Shown here: piece by piece, positions 39,875 to 46,082 of the stretch | Layout: every line of letters starts with the position of its first letter | How positions within the stretch are numbered: the first letter of the stretch is position 1 | Assembly: GCA_016206685.1 (NCBI GenBank) | Contig: JACQRB010000014.1 | Coordinates: 1 to 64,000 of the forward strand | Direction: 5' to 3' | DNA length: 64,000 nt | From: Candidatus Omnitrophota bacterium | GTDB lineage: Bacteria > Omnitrophota > Gorgyraeia > Aquiviventales > Aquiviventaceae | Translations under genes and position numbers: made by a program | Notes under the pieces: generated by a model | Told to the model about the DNA's origin: nothing | Seen by the model: the letters and a program-made list of their open reading frames with translations, nothing else | Databases searched by the model: none

Positions 39875-41905
39875 ATGCAGGTGAAACCACAGGTCATCTC
39901 GTGTTTCAGCACCAAAGGGGGGGTCGGCAAGACGCTCATCGTGACGAATCTTGCCACGACCCTGAGCCGCCATCAGTTCCGCAAGACGGCGCTCATCAGT
40001 CTCGCCCCGATCGAGCATGACGTCACCGCGATGCTCGATTCCTCGAACGTCCATCGGGTCACCGAGCTCCTCACGCCCGCCTCGTTGCCCGGCGTGCTGG
40101 CCACGCTGCGACAGGCCTACAGCTTCGTGGTGATTGACGCCGGCTCGGTGTTCAGCGAGCTGGCGCTGGCGGCGTTTGAGCACTCCAATCTCCTCCTCCT
40201 CGTCACCACGCCGGACGTGATTGCCATCCGCCATGCCGTCAAATCTGCGGAAGCCCTGGAAGCCATGCGGGTGCCGCTGCGCATGGTCAAAGCCGTGATC
40301 AACCGGGCGGAGAGCCGGGGGAACTTCCGCTCCGCCGAAGTCAGGGCGCACCTGCCCATCGAGGTCGTCGCCGAGATCCCCTCGGAGGGGCGGTTGGTCG
40401 GGCTGTCCCTGAATCAGGGGCGCCCGCTCGTGCTGGCCAACGAGCGCGGGCGGATTACCGATGCGTTCCTGCGGTTTGGGCGGTTCCTCGTCGAGCACCC
40501 CGAGCTGTTTGTGGAGCACGTCGAGTTGGACCGCTCCAAGCGGCCCTCCATGCCGATCCCTCAGCCGGTGTCGCTGGCCAGCCTGGCGCATCAAGCCGGG
40601 CTCCCCGACGCCCACGAGCCGGAGGACCCCGTCGTGGCGCTGAAGCGCCGGGTCCATGCCCGCTTGCTGGAAAAATTCGACTTGAAGCGGCTCGACACCC
40701 AAACCGCCAATAACCCCACGGTGGTGGGCCAACTGCGGGAACAGACGGGCAAGGCCGCCCTGGAGCTCCTCGTCGAAGAGGGAGGGTTCGTGCCGGGCGC
40801 GGATGCGCGGGAGCAGCTCGTCAAAGAAATCGTGGATGAGGCGCTGGGATTGGGGCCCCTGGAAGACCTGATCGCCGACGACGAGGTCTCCGACATCCTG
40901 GTCAACGGCAAGGACCAGATCTACATCGAGAAGCGCGGCAAGCTCCACCTGACCGACAAGCGGTTCGTCTCCAACGACCAGGTGCTGACCGTCATCGAGC
41001 GCATCATCGCCCCCCTGGGGCGGCGCATTGACGAGTCCACCCCCATGGTGGACGCCCGCTTGCCCGACGGGTCCCGTGTCAATGCGATTATTCAGCCGCT
41101 GTCTCTCCGCGGCCCGATGCTCTCCATCCGGAAGTTCCGGACCGAGCGCTTCTCCATGGAGGACCTCATCCGTCTGGGGACCCTCACCCCGGCGATGGCG
41201 CAGTTCCTCACCGTGTGCGTGAAAGCGCGCAAGAACATCATCGTGTCCGGCGGGACCGGCTCCGGCAAGACGACGACGTTGAATGTGCTCTCCGGCTGTA
41301 TCCCGCCCGGTGAGCGCATCGTGACGATTGAGGACGCCGCGGAATTGCGCCTCCACCAGGAGCACTGGGTGCCGCTGGAAGCGCGTCCCCCGAACATCGA
41401 GGGCCGGGGGATGATCACGATCCGCCAGTTGTTCCGCAACGCCCTGCGCATGCGCCCGGACCGCATCATCATCGGCGAGTGTCGTGGGGATGAGACGCTC
41501 GACATGCTCCAAGCCATGAATACGGGGCACGACGGCTCGCTCACGACGCTCCATGCCAACTCGCCGCAGGATGTCATCTCGCGGCTGGACTCCCTCATCC
41601 TGATGAGCAACGTGGAACTCCCCGTGAGGGCCGTGCGGGAGCAAATCGTCTCGGCGATCCACCTCATCGTGCACACCGCCCGCCTGTCGGACGGCTCCCG
41701 CAAGGTCACCCATATCACCGAGATCACGGGGATGGATGAGCATACCGGTGTGACGTTCGGGGATCTGTTCCTGTTCCACCAGCGCGGCGTCGGGGCTGGG
41801 AACGAGGTCCTTGGCGAGTTCAAGCCGGCGGGGCGGCTGCCCTCGTTCCTGGATGAGCTGCGGGCCAAGGGGCTTGCGCTGGATGAGGCGATGTTTCACC
41901 CGTAG
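39875..41905 (+). CDS. CpaE-like / CpaF fusion ATPase
   Basis: 676 residues from ATG 39875; a TTG three codons upstream is in frame. Residues 1-~215 are a MinD/CpaE-like ATPase: STKGGVGKTLIVTNLATTL (Walker A, Lys19) and FVVIDAGSVFSELALAAF, but the usual Asp of the ALISLAP strand is missing, so ATP hydrolysis may be impaired. From ~residue 240 it is a full CpaF: LVKEIVDEALGLGPLEDLIA, SGGTGSGKTTTLNVLSG (Lys465), MRPDRIIIGECRGDETLDML and TGHDGSLTTLHANSP. CpaE localises the Tad system; fusion ties the localiser to the motor. No CheY-like receiver domain is present. Confidence 0.9.
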   Translation: MQVKPQVISCFSTKGGVGKTLIVTNLATTLSRHQFRKTALISLAPIEHDVTAMLDSSNVHRVTELLTPASLPGVLATLRQAYSFVVIDAGSVFSELALAAFEHSNLLLLVTTPDVIAIRHAVKSAEALEAMRVPLRMVKAVINRAESRGNFRSAEVRAHLPIEVVAEIPSEGRLVGLSLNQGRPLVLANERGRITDAFLRFGRFLVEHPELFVEHVELDRSKRPSMPIPQPVSLASLAHQAGLPDAHEPEDPVVALKRRVHARLLEKFDLKRLDTQTANNPTVVGQLREQTGKAALELLVEEGGFVPGADAREQLVKEIVDEALGLGPLEDLIADDEVSDILVNGKDQIYIEKRGKLHLTDKRFVSNDQVLTVIERIIAPLGRRIDESTPMVDARLPDGSRVNAIIQPLSLRGPMLSIRKFRTERFSMEDLIRLGTLTPAMAQFLTVCVKARKNIIVSGGTGSGKTTTLNVLSGCIPPGERIVTIEDAAELRLHQEHWVPLEARPPNIEGRGMITIRQLFRNALRMRPDRIIIGECRGDETLDMLQAMNTGHDGSLTTLHANSPQDVISRLDSLILMSNVELPVRAVREQIVSAIHLIVHTARLSDGSRKVTHITEITGMDEHTGVTFGDLFLFHQRGVGAGNEVLGEFKPAGRLPSFLDELRAKGLALDEAMFHP

Positions 41906-41906
41906 G

Positions 41907-42257
41907 ATGGCCGTGCTCATGAATGTGACGCGCCACCACGTCGTGGCGCAGCGCGCGCAGGCGGCCAGAGGGCTCCTGGCACGCATGGTCGGCTTGCTGG
42001 GTCGTGACGCCTTGCCGGCGGGGGAGGCGATGGTGTTTCCCTGGTGCAACTCCATCCATACCGTGGGGATGCGCTTTCCCATTGATGCGATCTTTGTTGA
42101 TCAGCAGTGGCAGGTGGTGTCGTGGCGATCCGGCGTGCGTCCGTGGAGGGTGGTGTGGCCGGTGCGGGGAGCCTGGGGAGTGGTCGAGATGGCCCAGGGG
42201 ACCCTGGATCGCCTGGGGCTGAAGGTCGGTGATCAGCTCCATCTAGCCGAGTCGTAA
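41907..42257 (+). CDS. DUF192 family protein
   Basis: 116 residues from ATG 41907, one base after the cpaF fusion stop. RGLLARMVGLLGRDALPAGE, VFPWCNSIHTVGMRFPIDAIFVD (42047-42109) and MAQGTLDRLGLKVGDQL are the DUF192 (PF02643) pattern with the conserved I-H-T-x-x-M-x-F-x-I-D motif. No signal peptide is seen here. The function is unknown; family members are often found near Tad loci or envelope genes. Confidence 0.88.
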   Translation: MAVLMNVTRHHVVAQRAQAARGLLARMVGLLGRDALPAGEAMVFPWCNSIHTVGMRFPIDAIFVDQQWQVVSWRSGVRPWRVVWPVRGAWGVVEMAQGTLDRLGLKVGDQLHLAES

Positions 42258-42307
42258 CACGAAGCGGTGGAAGGGGAAAGATGAGAGATTTTGGGCTTGA
42301 GTTTGGC

Positions 42308-42337
42308 TTGACAAGCGCGCCCGGCGTTCACTATACT
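42308..42337 (+). promoter_or_regulatory. promoter of the pilin operon
   Basis: TTGACA (42308-42313) and TATACT (42332-42337) with an 18-nt spacer. Transcription would begin near 42344, directly before the riboswitch aptamer, so every pilin transcript from here carries the aptamer at its 5' end. Confidence 0.85.
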
Positions 42338-42344
42338 TGTAAGT

Positions 42345-42478
42345 ACCGTGAGGCCGAGAAAGGCAAACTCGCCGAAAGGCGGGGTCGCAAAGCTTCGGGT
42401 CTTCACTCTCTGAACACACGCTGTGGGAGGCGTGTGGCGTTCTCGGGGAGCAGATAGCCGGGCTGCCGAATAGGCGGA
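42345..42478 (+). ncRNA. c-di-GMP-I (GEMM-I) riboswitch
   Basis: The GEMM-I core is clear: GGCAAAC (42362-42368), hairpin CGCC-GAAA-GGCG with its GNRA tetraloop (42370-42381), GTCGCAAAGC (42384-42393), then a long second helix with a side hairpin CACACGC/GCGTGTG (42415-42421 and 42430-42436), and the tetraloop-receptor side AGATAGCC followed by GGGCTGCC. The aptamer binds c-di-GMP between the two helices. Its 3' strand overlaps the 5' arm of the following terminator, so the two folds exclude each other. Ligand binding would then favour read-through (an ON switch), by inference. Confidence 0.92.
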
Positions 42479-42488
42479 CCGGTTTTTT
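42458..42488 (+). terminator. intrinsic terminator of the riboswitch expression platform
   Basis: CCGG (42458-42461) pairs with CCGG (42479-42482) and GCC (42465-42467) with GGC (42473-42475), with a C-G and a U-G pair between and one G-A mismatch; the loop is GAATA. Six Ts follow (42483-42488). It stands 28 nt before the first pilin gene and uses bases of the aptamer. Confidence 0.85.
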
Positions 42489-42516
42489 ATTTGGAGATAA
42501 TCTAAAAAGATATAAA

Positions 42517-42717
42517 ATGGCTCTTCATATGATTGTATTAGTTATAGTAAATGTCGTTAGGCGGAGCAGGACAAGCGGGCAAGCGATGATCGAGTACGCG
42601 ATCCTCTTCGCGGTGATCGCGGTGCTCACCGTCATCGGCGTGACGACCTTCGATGACTCGGTCAAGACCGCCTTGCAAGGCTTCTTCAATGCGGCAGCCA
42701 ACAAGATCGCCAAATAA
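42517..42717 (+). CDS. flp: Flp-like pilin 1
   Basis: 66 residues from ATG 42517 (ATG 42529 is also in frame). A leader ending in RRSRTSG is followed by QAMIEYAILFAVIAVLTVIG: the G^Q-x(3)-E processing motif and hydrophobic helix of Flp/Fap pilins. The short tail (VKTALQGFFNAAANKIAK) is typical of a major Flp pilin. The leader DNA is AT-rich, unlike its neighbours. First gene behind the c-di-GMP switch; probably the main pilus subunit. Confidence 0.9.
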   Translation: MALHMIVLVIVNVVRRSRTSGQAMIEYAILFAVIAVLTVIGVTTFDDSVKTALQGFFNAAANKIAK

Positions 42718-42718
42718 A

Positions 42719-42787
42719 ATGCGGAATGCGGAATGCGGAATGCGGAATGTCAATCGCCACGCCGCACGCCGCACTCCGCACTCCGCA
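42719..42787 (+). repeat. inverted 7-nt tandem repeats forming the flp2 leader
   Basis: Left arm: ATGCGGA four times (42719-42746). Right arm: CGCCGCA, CGCCGCA, CTCCGCA, CTCCGCA (42760-42787). It starts 2 nt after the flp1 stop. Because each unit begins with ATG and 7 is not a multiple of 3, the four ATGs fall in all three frames. The words equal those in the rluD-type gene (33076) and at 45816 and 51278. Confidence 0.92.
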
Positions 42788-42952
42788 CTTGGAAAGGGAC
42801 AGGCGGTGCTGGAATACGCCGTCCTGATTGGGATCGTCGCCGCGGCGCTCATCGCCATGCAGCTCTACGTCCGGCGATCCATCCAGGCGAACCTCAAGGT
42901 GCTGGAAGACCAGGTGAACGCGGAAGCGGTGAAACCTGTACTCGTCCAGTAG
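42719..42952 (+). CDS. Flp-like pilin 2
   Basis: 77 residues if ATG 42719 is used; ATG 42740 in the same frame gives 70. The leader (MRNVNRHAARRTPHSALGKG) is encoded almost entirely by 7-nt repeats and is basic. GKG^QAVLEYAVLIGIVAAALIA is the prepilin motif and helix, followed by MQLYVRRSIQANLKVLEDQV. No ribosome binding site is seen upstream, so translation may depend on coupling to flp1. Confidence 0.85.
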   Translation: MRNAECGMRNVNRHAARRTPHSALGKGQAVLEYAVLIGIVAAALIAMQLYVRRSIQANLKVLEDQVNAEAVKPVLVQ

Positions 42953-42968
42953 ATTAGTACGCAGAACT

Positions 42969-43007
42969 AACCGCGGTCTTCGCAGTCGCTCTGCGGTTTC
43001 CGCGGTT
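42969..43007 (+). repeat. nested hairpin between flp2 and flp3
   Basis: AACCGCGG (42969-42976) pairs with CCGCGGTT (43000-43007); within it CGCAG (42981-42985) pairs with CTGCG (42991-42995). It lies just upstream of the flp3 ribosome binding site, and may set the ratio of pilins by RNA stability. No T-tract. Confidence 0.6.
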
Positions 43008-43027
43008 GCAAAGGGAGGGGAGACAGC

Positions 43028-43243
43028 ATGAAGAAGAGGCGACTGGTTACTGGTTACTGGTCACTGGTCACTACCAGAGGGCAGAGCACGCTGGAATACA
43101 TCCTGGTGCTGGCTGCCATTATTGCCGCAATCGCGATCGCGGCGGGCACGCTCATTAAACCGGCGGTGACCAAGACGATGAACGACACCAAAACGGTGAT
43201 CGAGGACGCGACAGGGAAGCTCAAGGACGGGCTGAGCCTGTGA
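43028..43243 (+). CDS. Flp-like pilin 3
   Basis: 71 residues, GGGAGGGG before ATG 43028. Leader MKKRRLVTGYWSLVTTRG, whose middle is encoded by four heptads (CTGGTTA twice, CTGGTCA twice, 43043-43070). G^QSTLEYILVLAAIIAAIAIA is the prepilin motif and helix; the tail VTKTMNDTKTVIEDATGKL is short, so it resembles a true Flp subunit. Followed by flp4 after 35 nt. Confidence 0.87.
   Translation: MKKRRLVTGYWSLVTTRGQSTLEYILVLAAIIAAIAIAAGTLIKPAVTKTMNDTKTVIEDATGKLKDGLSL
43043..43070 (+). repeat. 7-nt tandem repeat in the flp3 leader
   Basis: CTGGTTA, CTGGTTA, CTGGTCA, CTGGTCA, followed by CTACCAG, whose end can pair back with CTGGT. The word is the reverse complement (rotated) of the left arm at 4387, and TACTGGT-CATTACA occurs after the repeat at 51025. 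Confidence 0.85.
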
Positions 43244-43278
43244 AGGGCGCGAGCCCGACGGGAGGAGGTGAGCAGACG

Positions 43279-43641
43279 ATGACGCGCAGGGGCATGGGAG
43301 GACAGTCCACGGCGGAGTACGTCATCCTCATCAGCGTGGTGCTGGCGGCGACGGTCGCCATGCAGATGTACGTCAAGCGCGGATTGCAGGGCAAGGTCAA
43401 GGACGTGACCGATAACGTGGGCTTTGGCCTGAAGGACGCCGGCTTCACGGCGCTGACCAACCAGTACGAGCCTTACTATGCGGTCTCGGACTTCAACGTC
43501 AGCCAGAAGCAGAGCACCAAGACCAGCGTGACGGACGGCTACAAGGTGAGCCGCGTGACCGATCTCGATGAGACGAAGCGGACCGGGGTGTCCAAGCAAG
43601 AGGTGGACCTCAGCAAAGACAATCAGTGGCTCGCGCAGTAA
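43279..43641 (+). CDS. Flp-like pilin 4 with C-terminal extension
   Basis: 120 residues from ATG 43279, with GGGAGGAGGTG upstream. Short leader MTRRGMGG^QSTAEYVILISVVLAATVAMQ, then MYVKRGLQGKVKDVTDNV and an extra ~65-residue polar tail (NQYEPYYAVSDFNVSQKQST, GYKVSRVTDLDETKRTG). The Y/LKRG-x-x-G-K motif after the helix recurs in pilins 4-8. The tail suggests a minor pilin exposed on the fibre. Confidence 0.85.
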   Translation: MTRRGMGGQSTAEYVILISVVLAATVAMQMYVKRGLQGKVKDVTDNVGFGLKDAGFTALTNQYEPYYAVSDFNVSQKQSTKTSVTDGYKVSRVTDLDETKRTGVSKQEVDLSKDNQWLAQ

Positions 43642-43672
43642 CACGCACATGGCGAAGGGGGTGAAGGTGACA

Positions 43673-44032
43673 ATGAGCAGGCTGACAGGGCGACGCGGGC
43701 CCCGTAGGACGTTTGTCCAACGGGGCGGGCAGAGCACGGTGGAGCTCGCCGTGCTGGTTGCCGTGATTACGGGGGCGCTCCTGGCGATGCAGATTTACGT
43801 CAAGCGCGGCGCGATGGGCAAGCTCCGGGACGCCGCGGACCAAGCCGGCGAGCAATTCACGCCGTTGAACACCACCTCCGAATTCACGGTCACCAGGAAC
43901 AGCGCCAGGACGGAAAAGACCGAGGCGACCGGACTGACGACGGCGACCCTCACGCAAGATGACCAAACCCGCACGGGAGCGGAACAGGTGACCACGCGGC
44001 TCGATGAGGAAAAGCTCTTCAAGCAACCATAA
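43673..44032 (+). CDS. Flp-like pilin 5 with C-terminal extension
   Basis: 119 residues from ATG 43673 with GAAGGTG upstream; ATG 43649 is also in frame. Leader SRLTGRRGPRRTFVQRGG, then QSTVELAVLVAVITGALLAM. IYVKRGAMGKLRDAADQAGE resembles pilin 7, and the polar tail is Thr-rich (TTSEFTVTRNSARTEKTEAT). Its end overlaps pilin 6 by 29 nt. Confidence 0.82.
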   Translation: MSRLTGRRGPRRTFVQRGGQSTVELAVLVAVITGALLAMQIYVKRGAMGKLRDAADQAGEQFTPLNTTSEFTVTRNSARTEKTEATGLTTATLTQDDQTRTGAEQVTTRLDEEKLFKQP

Positions 44033-44450
44033 GCGCGTTGCCGCTTGCGCCGCGCAGTCCGTGACGGAATACGCCGTCCTGATCGGGCTGCTGACCGCCG
44101 CGGTGCTCGGGATGCAGCTCTACCTCAAGCGCGGCATCCAGGCCGGCGTCAAGGTGGCGGCGGACCAGATGAGCCCGCACGCCAACGACCCGACCGGAGA
44201 GAAGGCGCAGGTTGATGGCATGCGCTACGAGTCCGGCGAACGGAGCCAGGCCGTCGTCGCCACGGGCAGCGTCTTGGAGCGGAAGTCGGCGGCGCGGACG
44301 CTGCGCCAGCGGACCGCCAACATGACCGCCACCACAGGCGGCGGGGTGCAGCGGCAGATTGCCACGGATACCGCCGCCACGTCGGGCGTCCTGCCGGAAG
44401 GGGGAAGTGGGGTGGCGTCTCGCTCGGAGGTGGTGGTGGATGTGCGCTAA
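44004..44450 (+). CDS. Flp-like pilin 6 with long tail
   Basis: 148 residues from ATG 44004. Leader MRKSSSSNHKRVAACAA, then QSVTEYAVLIGLLTAAVLGM. The residue before Gln is Ala, not the usual Gly, so processing may be slower or shifted. LYLKRGIQAGVKVAADQM and a Ser/Thr/Arg-rich tail follow (SAARTLRQRTANMTATTGGG). Overlaps pilin 5 by 29 nt and pilin 7 by 11 nt, so the three are translationally coupled. Confidence 0.8.
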   Translation: MRKSSSSNHKRVAACAAQSVTEYAVLIGLLTAAVLGMQLYLKRGIQAGVKVAADQMSPHANDPTGEKAQVDGMRYESGERSQAVVATGSVLERKSAARTLRQRTANMTATTGGGVQRQIATDTAATSGVLPEGGSGVASRSEVVVDVR

Positions 44451-44787
44451 GCGCGGGCAAAGTCTGGTGGAATACGCCGTCTCCCTGGCGGTCATCATCG
44501 CCGCGCTCCTCGCCGTCCAGATCTACCTCAAACGGGGCGTGGCGGGCAAGCTGCGCACCGCCGCGGATTCCATCGGGGAGCAGTACGCCCCCCGGCAGAC
44601 CACCTCCAGCCTCATCTTCCAGACCCACAGCGACACCGTCACCGAGTCCAAGCTGGAAAAGGACAAACTCATCGGGGGCGGCAAGAAGGCGGATGTCATG
44701 GTCACCACCACGACGATCAACGATGAGACGACGCAACGCACCGGCACGGAAACCGTGGACTCCCTCGGCACCGACCTCTGGGACTAA
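44440..44787 (+). CDS. Flp-like pilin 7 with C-terminal extension
   Basis: 115 residues from ATG 44440. Very short leader MCAKRG, then QSLVEYAVSLAVIIAALLAV and IYLKRGVAGKLRTAADSIGE, plus a Thr-rich tail (TTTTINDETTQRTGTETVDS). The tail resembles that of pilin 5, pointing to gene duplication. A TadE-like gene begins 1 nt after the stop. Confidence 0.83.
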   Translation: MCAKRGQSLVEYAVSLAVIIAALLAVQIYLKRGVAGKLRTAADSIGEQYAPRQTTSSLIFQTHSDTVTESKLEKDKLIGGGKKADVMVTTTTINDETTQRTGTETVDSLGTDLWD

Positions 44788-44788
44788 C

Positions 44789-45811
44789 ATGACCAGCGAC
44801 CAGCGACCAAATCACTTGGTCTCATGTCTCATGTCTCATGTCTCATGTCTTCGTGCCAACAAGGGTCAAGCCCTCCTTGAACTCGCCATCTTCGGCTCGC
44901 TCTTCATCCTGGTCCTCGGCGTGCTCCTGAACTATGGGCTCAACGCCGACTACAGCCAGCGCGCCAAGATGGAAGCCTTTCGGCAAGCCCTCGCCCTGTC
45001 ATCCGATTCGAACATCACCGGAGGCGGCTCGTACGCCCTGGCGAAAGATCGCTACATCCCCAACCCCTCCAACCCCTTCGCCCTCGGCTCGGACATTCCG
45101 GTGTCTGAGTCAGGCAGCGTCATTCGTGATTTCCGGTTGGACGAAACCGCGGATACGGTCAGTGAGCTGCCGCGCGTCAACATCACGGTGAACGGAGAGC
45201 CGTTTGATTGCCCCAGCGCGGGCACCGGCTGCACGACAGCCGGCTTTCGCACCGAGCCGCTGACCGGCTCCCTGGACCGCTACCAGGAGGTCTACGGCAG
45301 CTCCAACGTCAACGGCGGCGGCGACACCGTCACGGTCATTGATTCCTGCGAGGGCGAGGTCGTCAGCTTTGAGAGCTGCGTGCGCCAGGCGCGGATGATC
45401 GTGGATTCCGACGCCTGCACCGCCGAGTGCAAGCGGGGGAAGTTCGAGGGCAGCGACGACTGCGCCTCGACCTGTGCTGCGCCCATGACCGTGCCGTGGT
45501 ACGCCCAGGGCGCCGTCAAAGATACAAGCGGCAAATGGACGTTTCCGAACTTGAATACGCTCTTTACCGGCATCACGACGACGGGACTGCAGCGCGGCTC
45601 GAGCCGCCACACCACGATGGCAAGCACCTTGCACAAGCAGGAAACCGCCTCAGCCGTCAGCACCACCGACTCGGTCAACTGGCGCGATGACGTCACCCGC
45701 AAAGTCGTGTATAAACCACTTGGCGACACAAGCGGAACCCCCGTGACGCAGTCGGTCACCACCACGCCTAAAGATGAGCAGAACAGCACGACCTGGACAA
45801 CCCCCTGGTAA
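44789..45811 (+). CDS. TadE-like pseudopilin with long periplasmic part
   Basis: 340 residues from ATG 44789. Leader MTSDQRPNHLVSCLMSHVSC with LRANKG before QALLELAIFGSLFILVLGVL, the TadE/TadF type membrane helix with Glu at +5. The leader is encoded by nine heptads. The large outer part is Thr/Ser rich and has eight or more Cys (CPSAGTGC, CEGEVVSFESC, CTAECKRGKFEGSDDCASTC), which may form disulfides. TadE-type proteins are minor pseudopilins needed for Flp assembly. Confidence 0.78.
   Translation: MTSDQRPNHLVSCLMSHVSCLRANKGQALLELAIFGSLFILVLGVLLNYGLNADYSQRAKMEAFRQALALSSDSNITGGGSYALAKDRYIPNPSNPFALGSDIPVSESGSVIRDFRLDETADTVSELPRVNITVNGEPFDCPSAGTGCTTAGFRTEPLTGSLDRYQEVYGSSNVNGGGDTVTVIDSCEGEVVSFESCVRQARMIVDSDACTAECKRGKFEGSDDCASTCAAPMTVPWYAQGAVKDTSGKWTFPNLNTLFTGITTTGLQRGSSRHTTMASTLHKQETASAVSTTDSVNWRDDVTRKVVYKPLGDTSGTPVTQSVTTTPKDEQNSTTWTTPW
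44791..44846 (+). repeat. 7-nt tandem repeats in the TadE-like leader
   Basis: GACCAGC, GACCAGC, GACCAAA, TCACTTG, then GTCTCAT four times (44819-44846), all in one 7-nt register. GACCA (44805-44809) can pair with TGGTC (44817-44821). The whole block lies within the first 20 codons of the gene. Confidence 0.88.
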
Positions 45812-45815
45812 CCCA

Positions 45816-45864
45816 ATGCGGAACTTAGCTCGGACACTCCGCACTCCACACTCCGCACTCCGCA
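45816..45864 (+). repeat. 7-nt tandem repeats in the pseudopilin leader
   Basis: One ATGCGGA (45816-45822), two irregular units, then CTCCGCA, CTCCACA, CTCCGCA, CTCCGCA (45837-45864, with one mutated unit). The register is strict. TGCGGAG follows directly (45865-45871) and is the exact complement of CTCCGCA. Confidence 0.85.
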
Positions 45865-46076
45865 TGCGGAGGGGTCAAGCATCGCTGGAAATGACCGTCG
45901 CGCTCATCGGGGCGCTTCTTTTGTTGTTCGGTAGCTTAAAAGTTTTCTTATGGATCAATGAACGGCTGGTGAAGCGACAGGTCAGCTATGAAGACACGCG
46001 GGTAGCCGCTGGGAGTCAGGATTCCCTGAAGCTGTGGGAGGAACCCACGGAGCCGCTCAAGATCTTCAATGAGTGA
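45816..46076 (+). CDS. TadE/TadF-like pseudopilin
   Basis: 86 residues from ATG 45816; ATG 45864 in the same frame gives 70. Leader MRNLARTLRTPHSALRMRRG is largely made by 7-nt repeats. QASLEMTVALIGALLLLFGS is the membrane helix with Glu at +5 (SLE), then LKVFLWINERLVKRQVSYED, typical of short TadE/F proteins. The TadG-like gene starts 6 nt downstream. Confidence 0.75.
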   Translation: MRNLARTLRTPHSALRMRRGQASLEMTVALIGALLLLFGSLKVFLWINERLVKRQVSYEDTRVAAGSQDSLKLWEEPTEPLKIFNE

Positions 46077-46082
46077 CGCAAC

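Noticed and set aside
39815..42082. A 755-codon minus-strand frame across the CpaE-CpaF fusion gene
   Set aside because: Antisense shadow; the plus-strand protein has two Walker A loops and full CpaF motifs.
42719..42787. CRISPR array
   Set aside because: Units are 7 nt in direct contact, with no 25-40 nt repeats, no spacers and no cas genes in the window.
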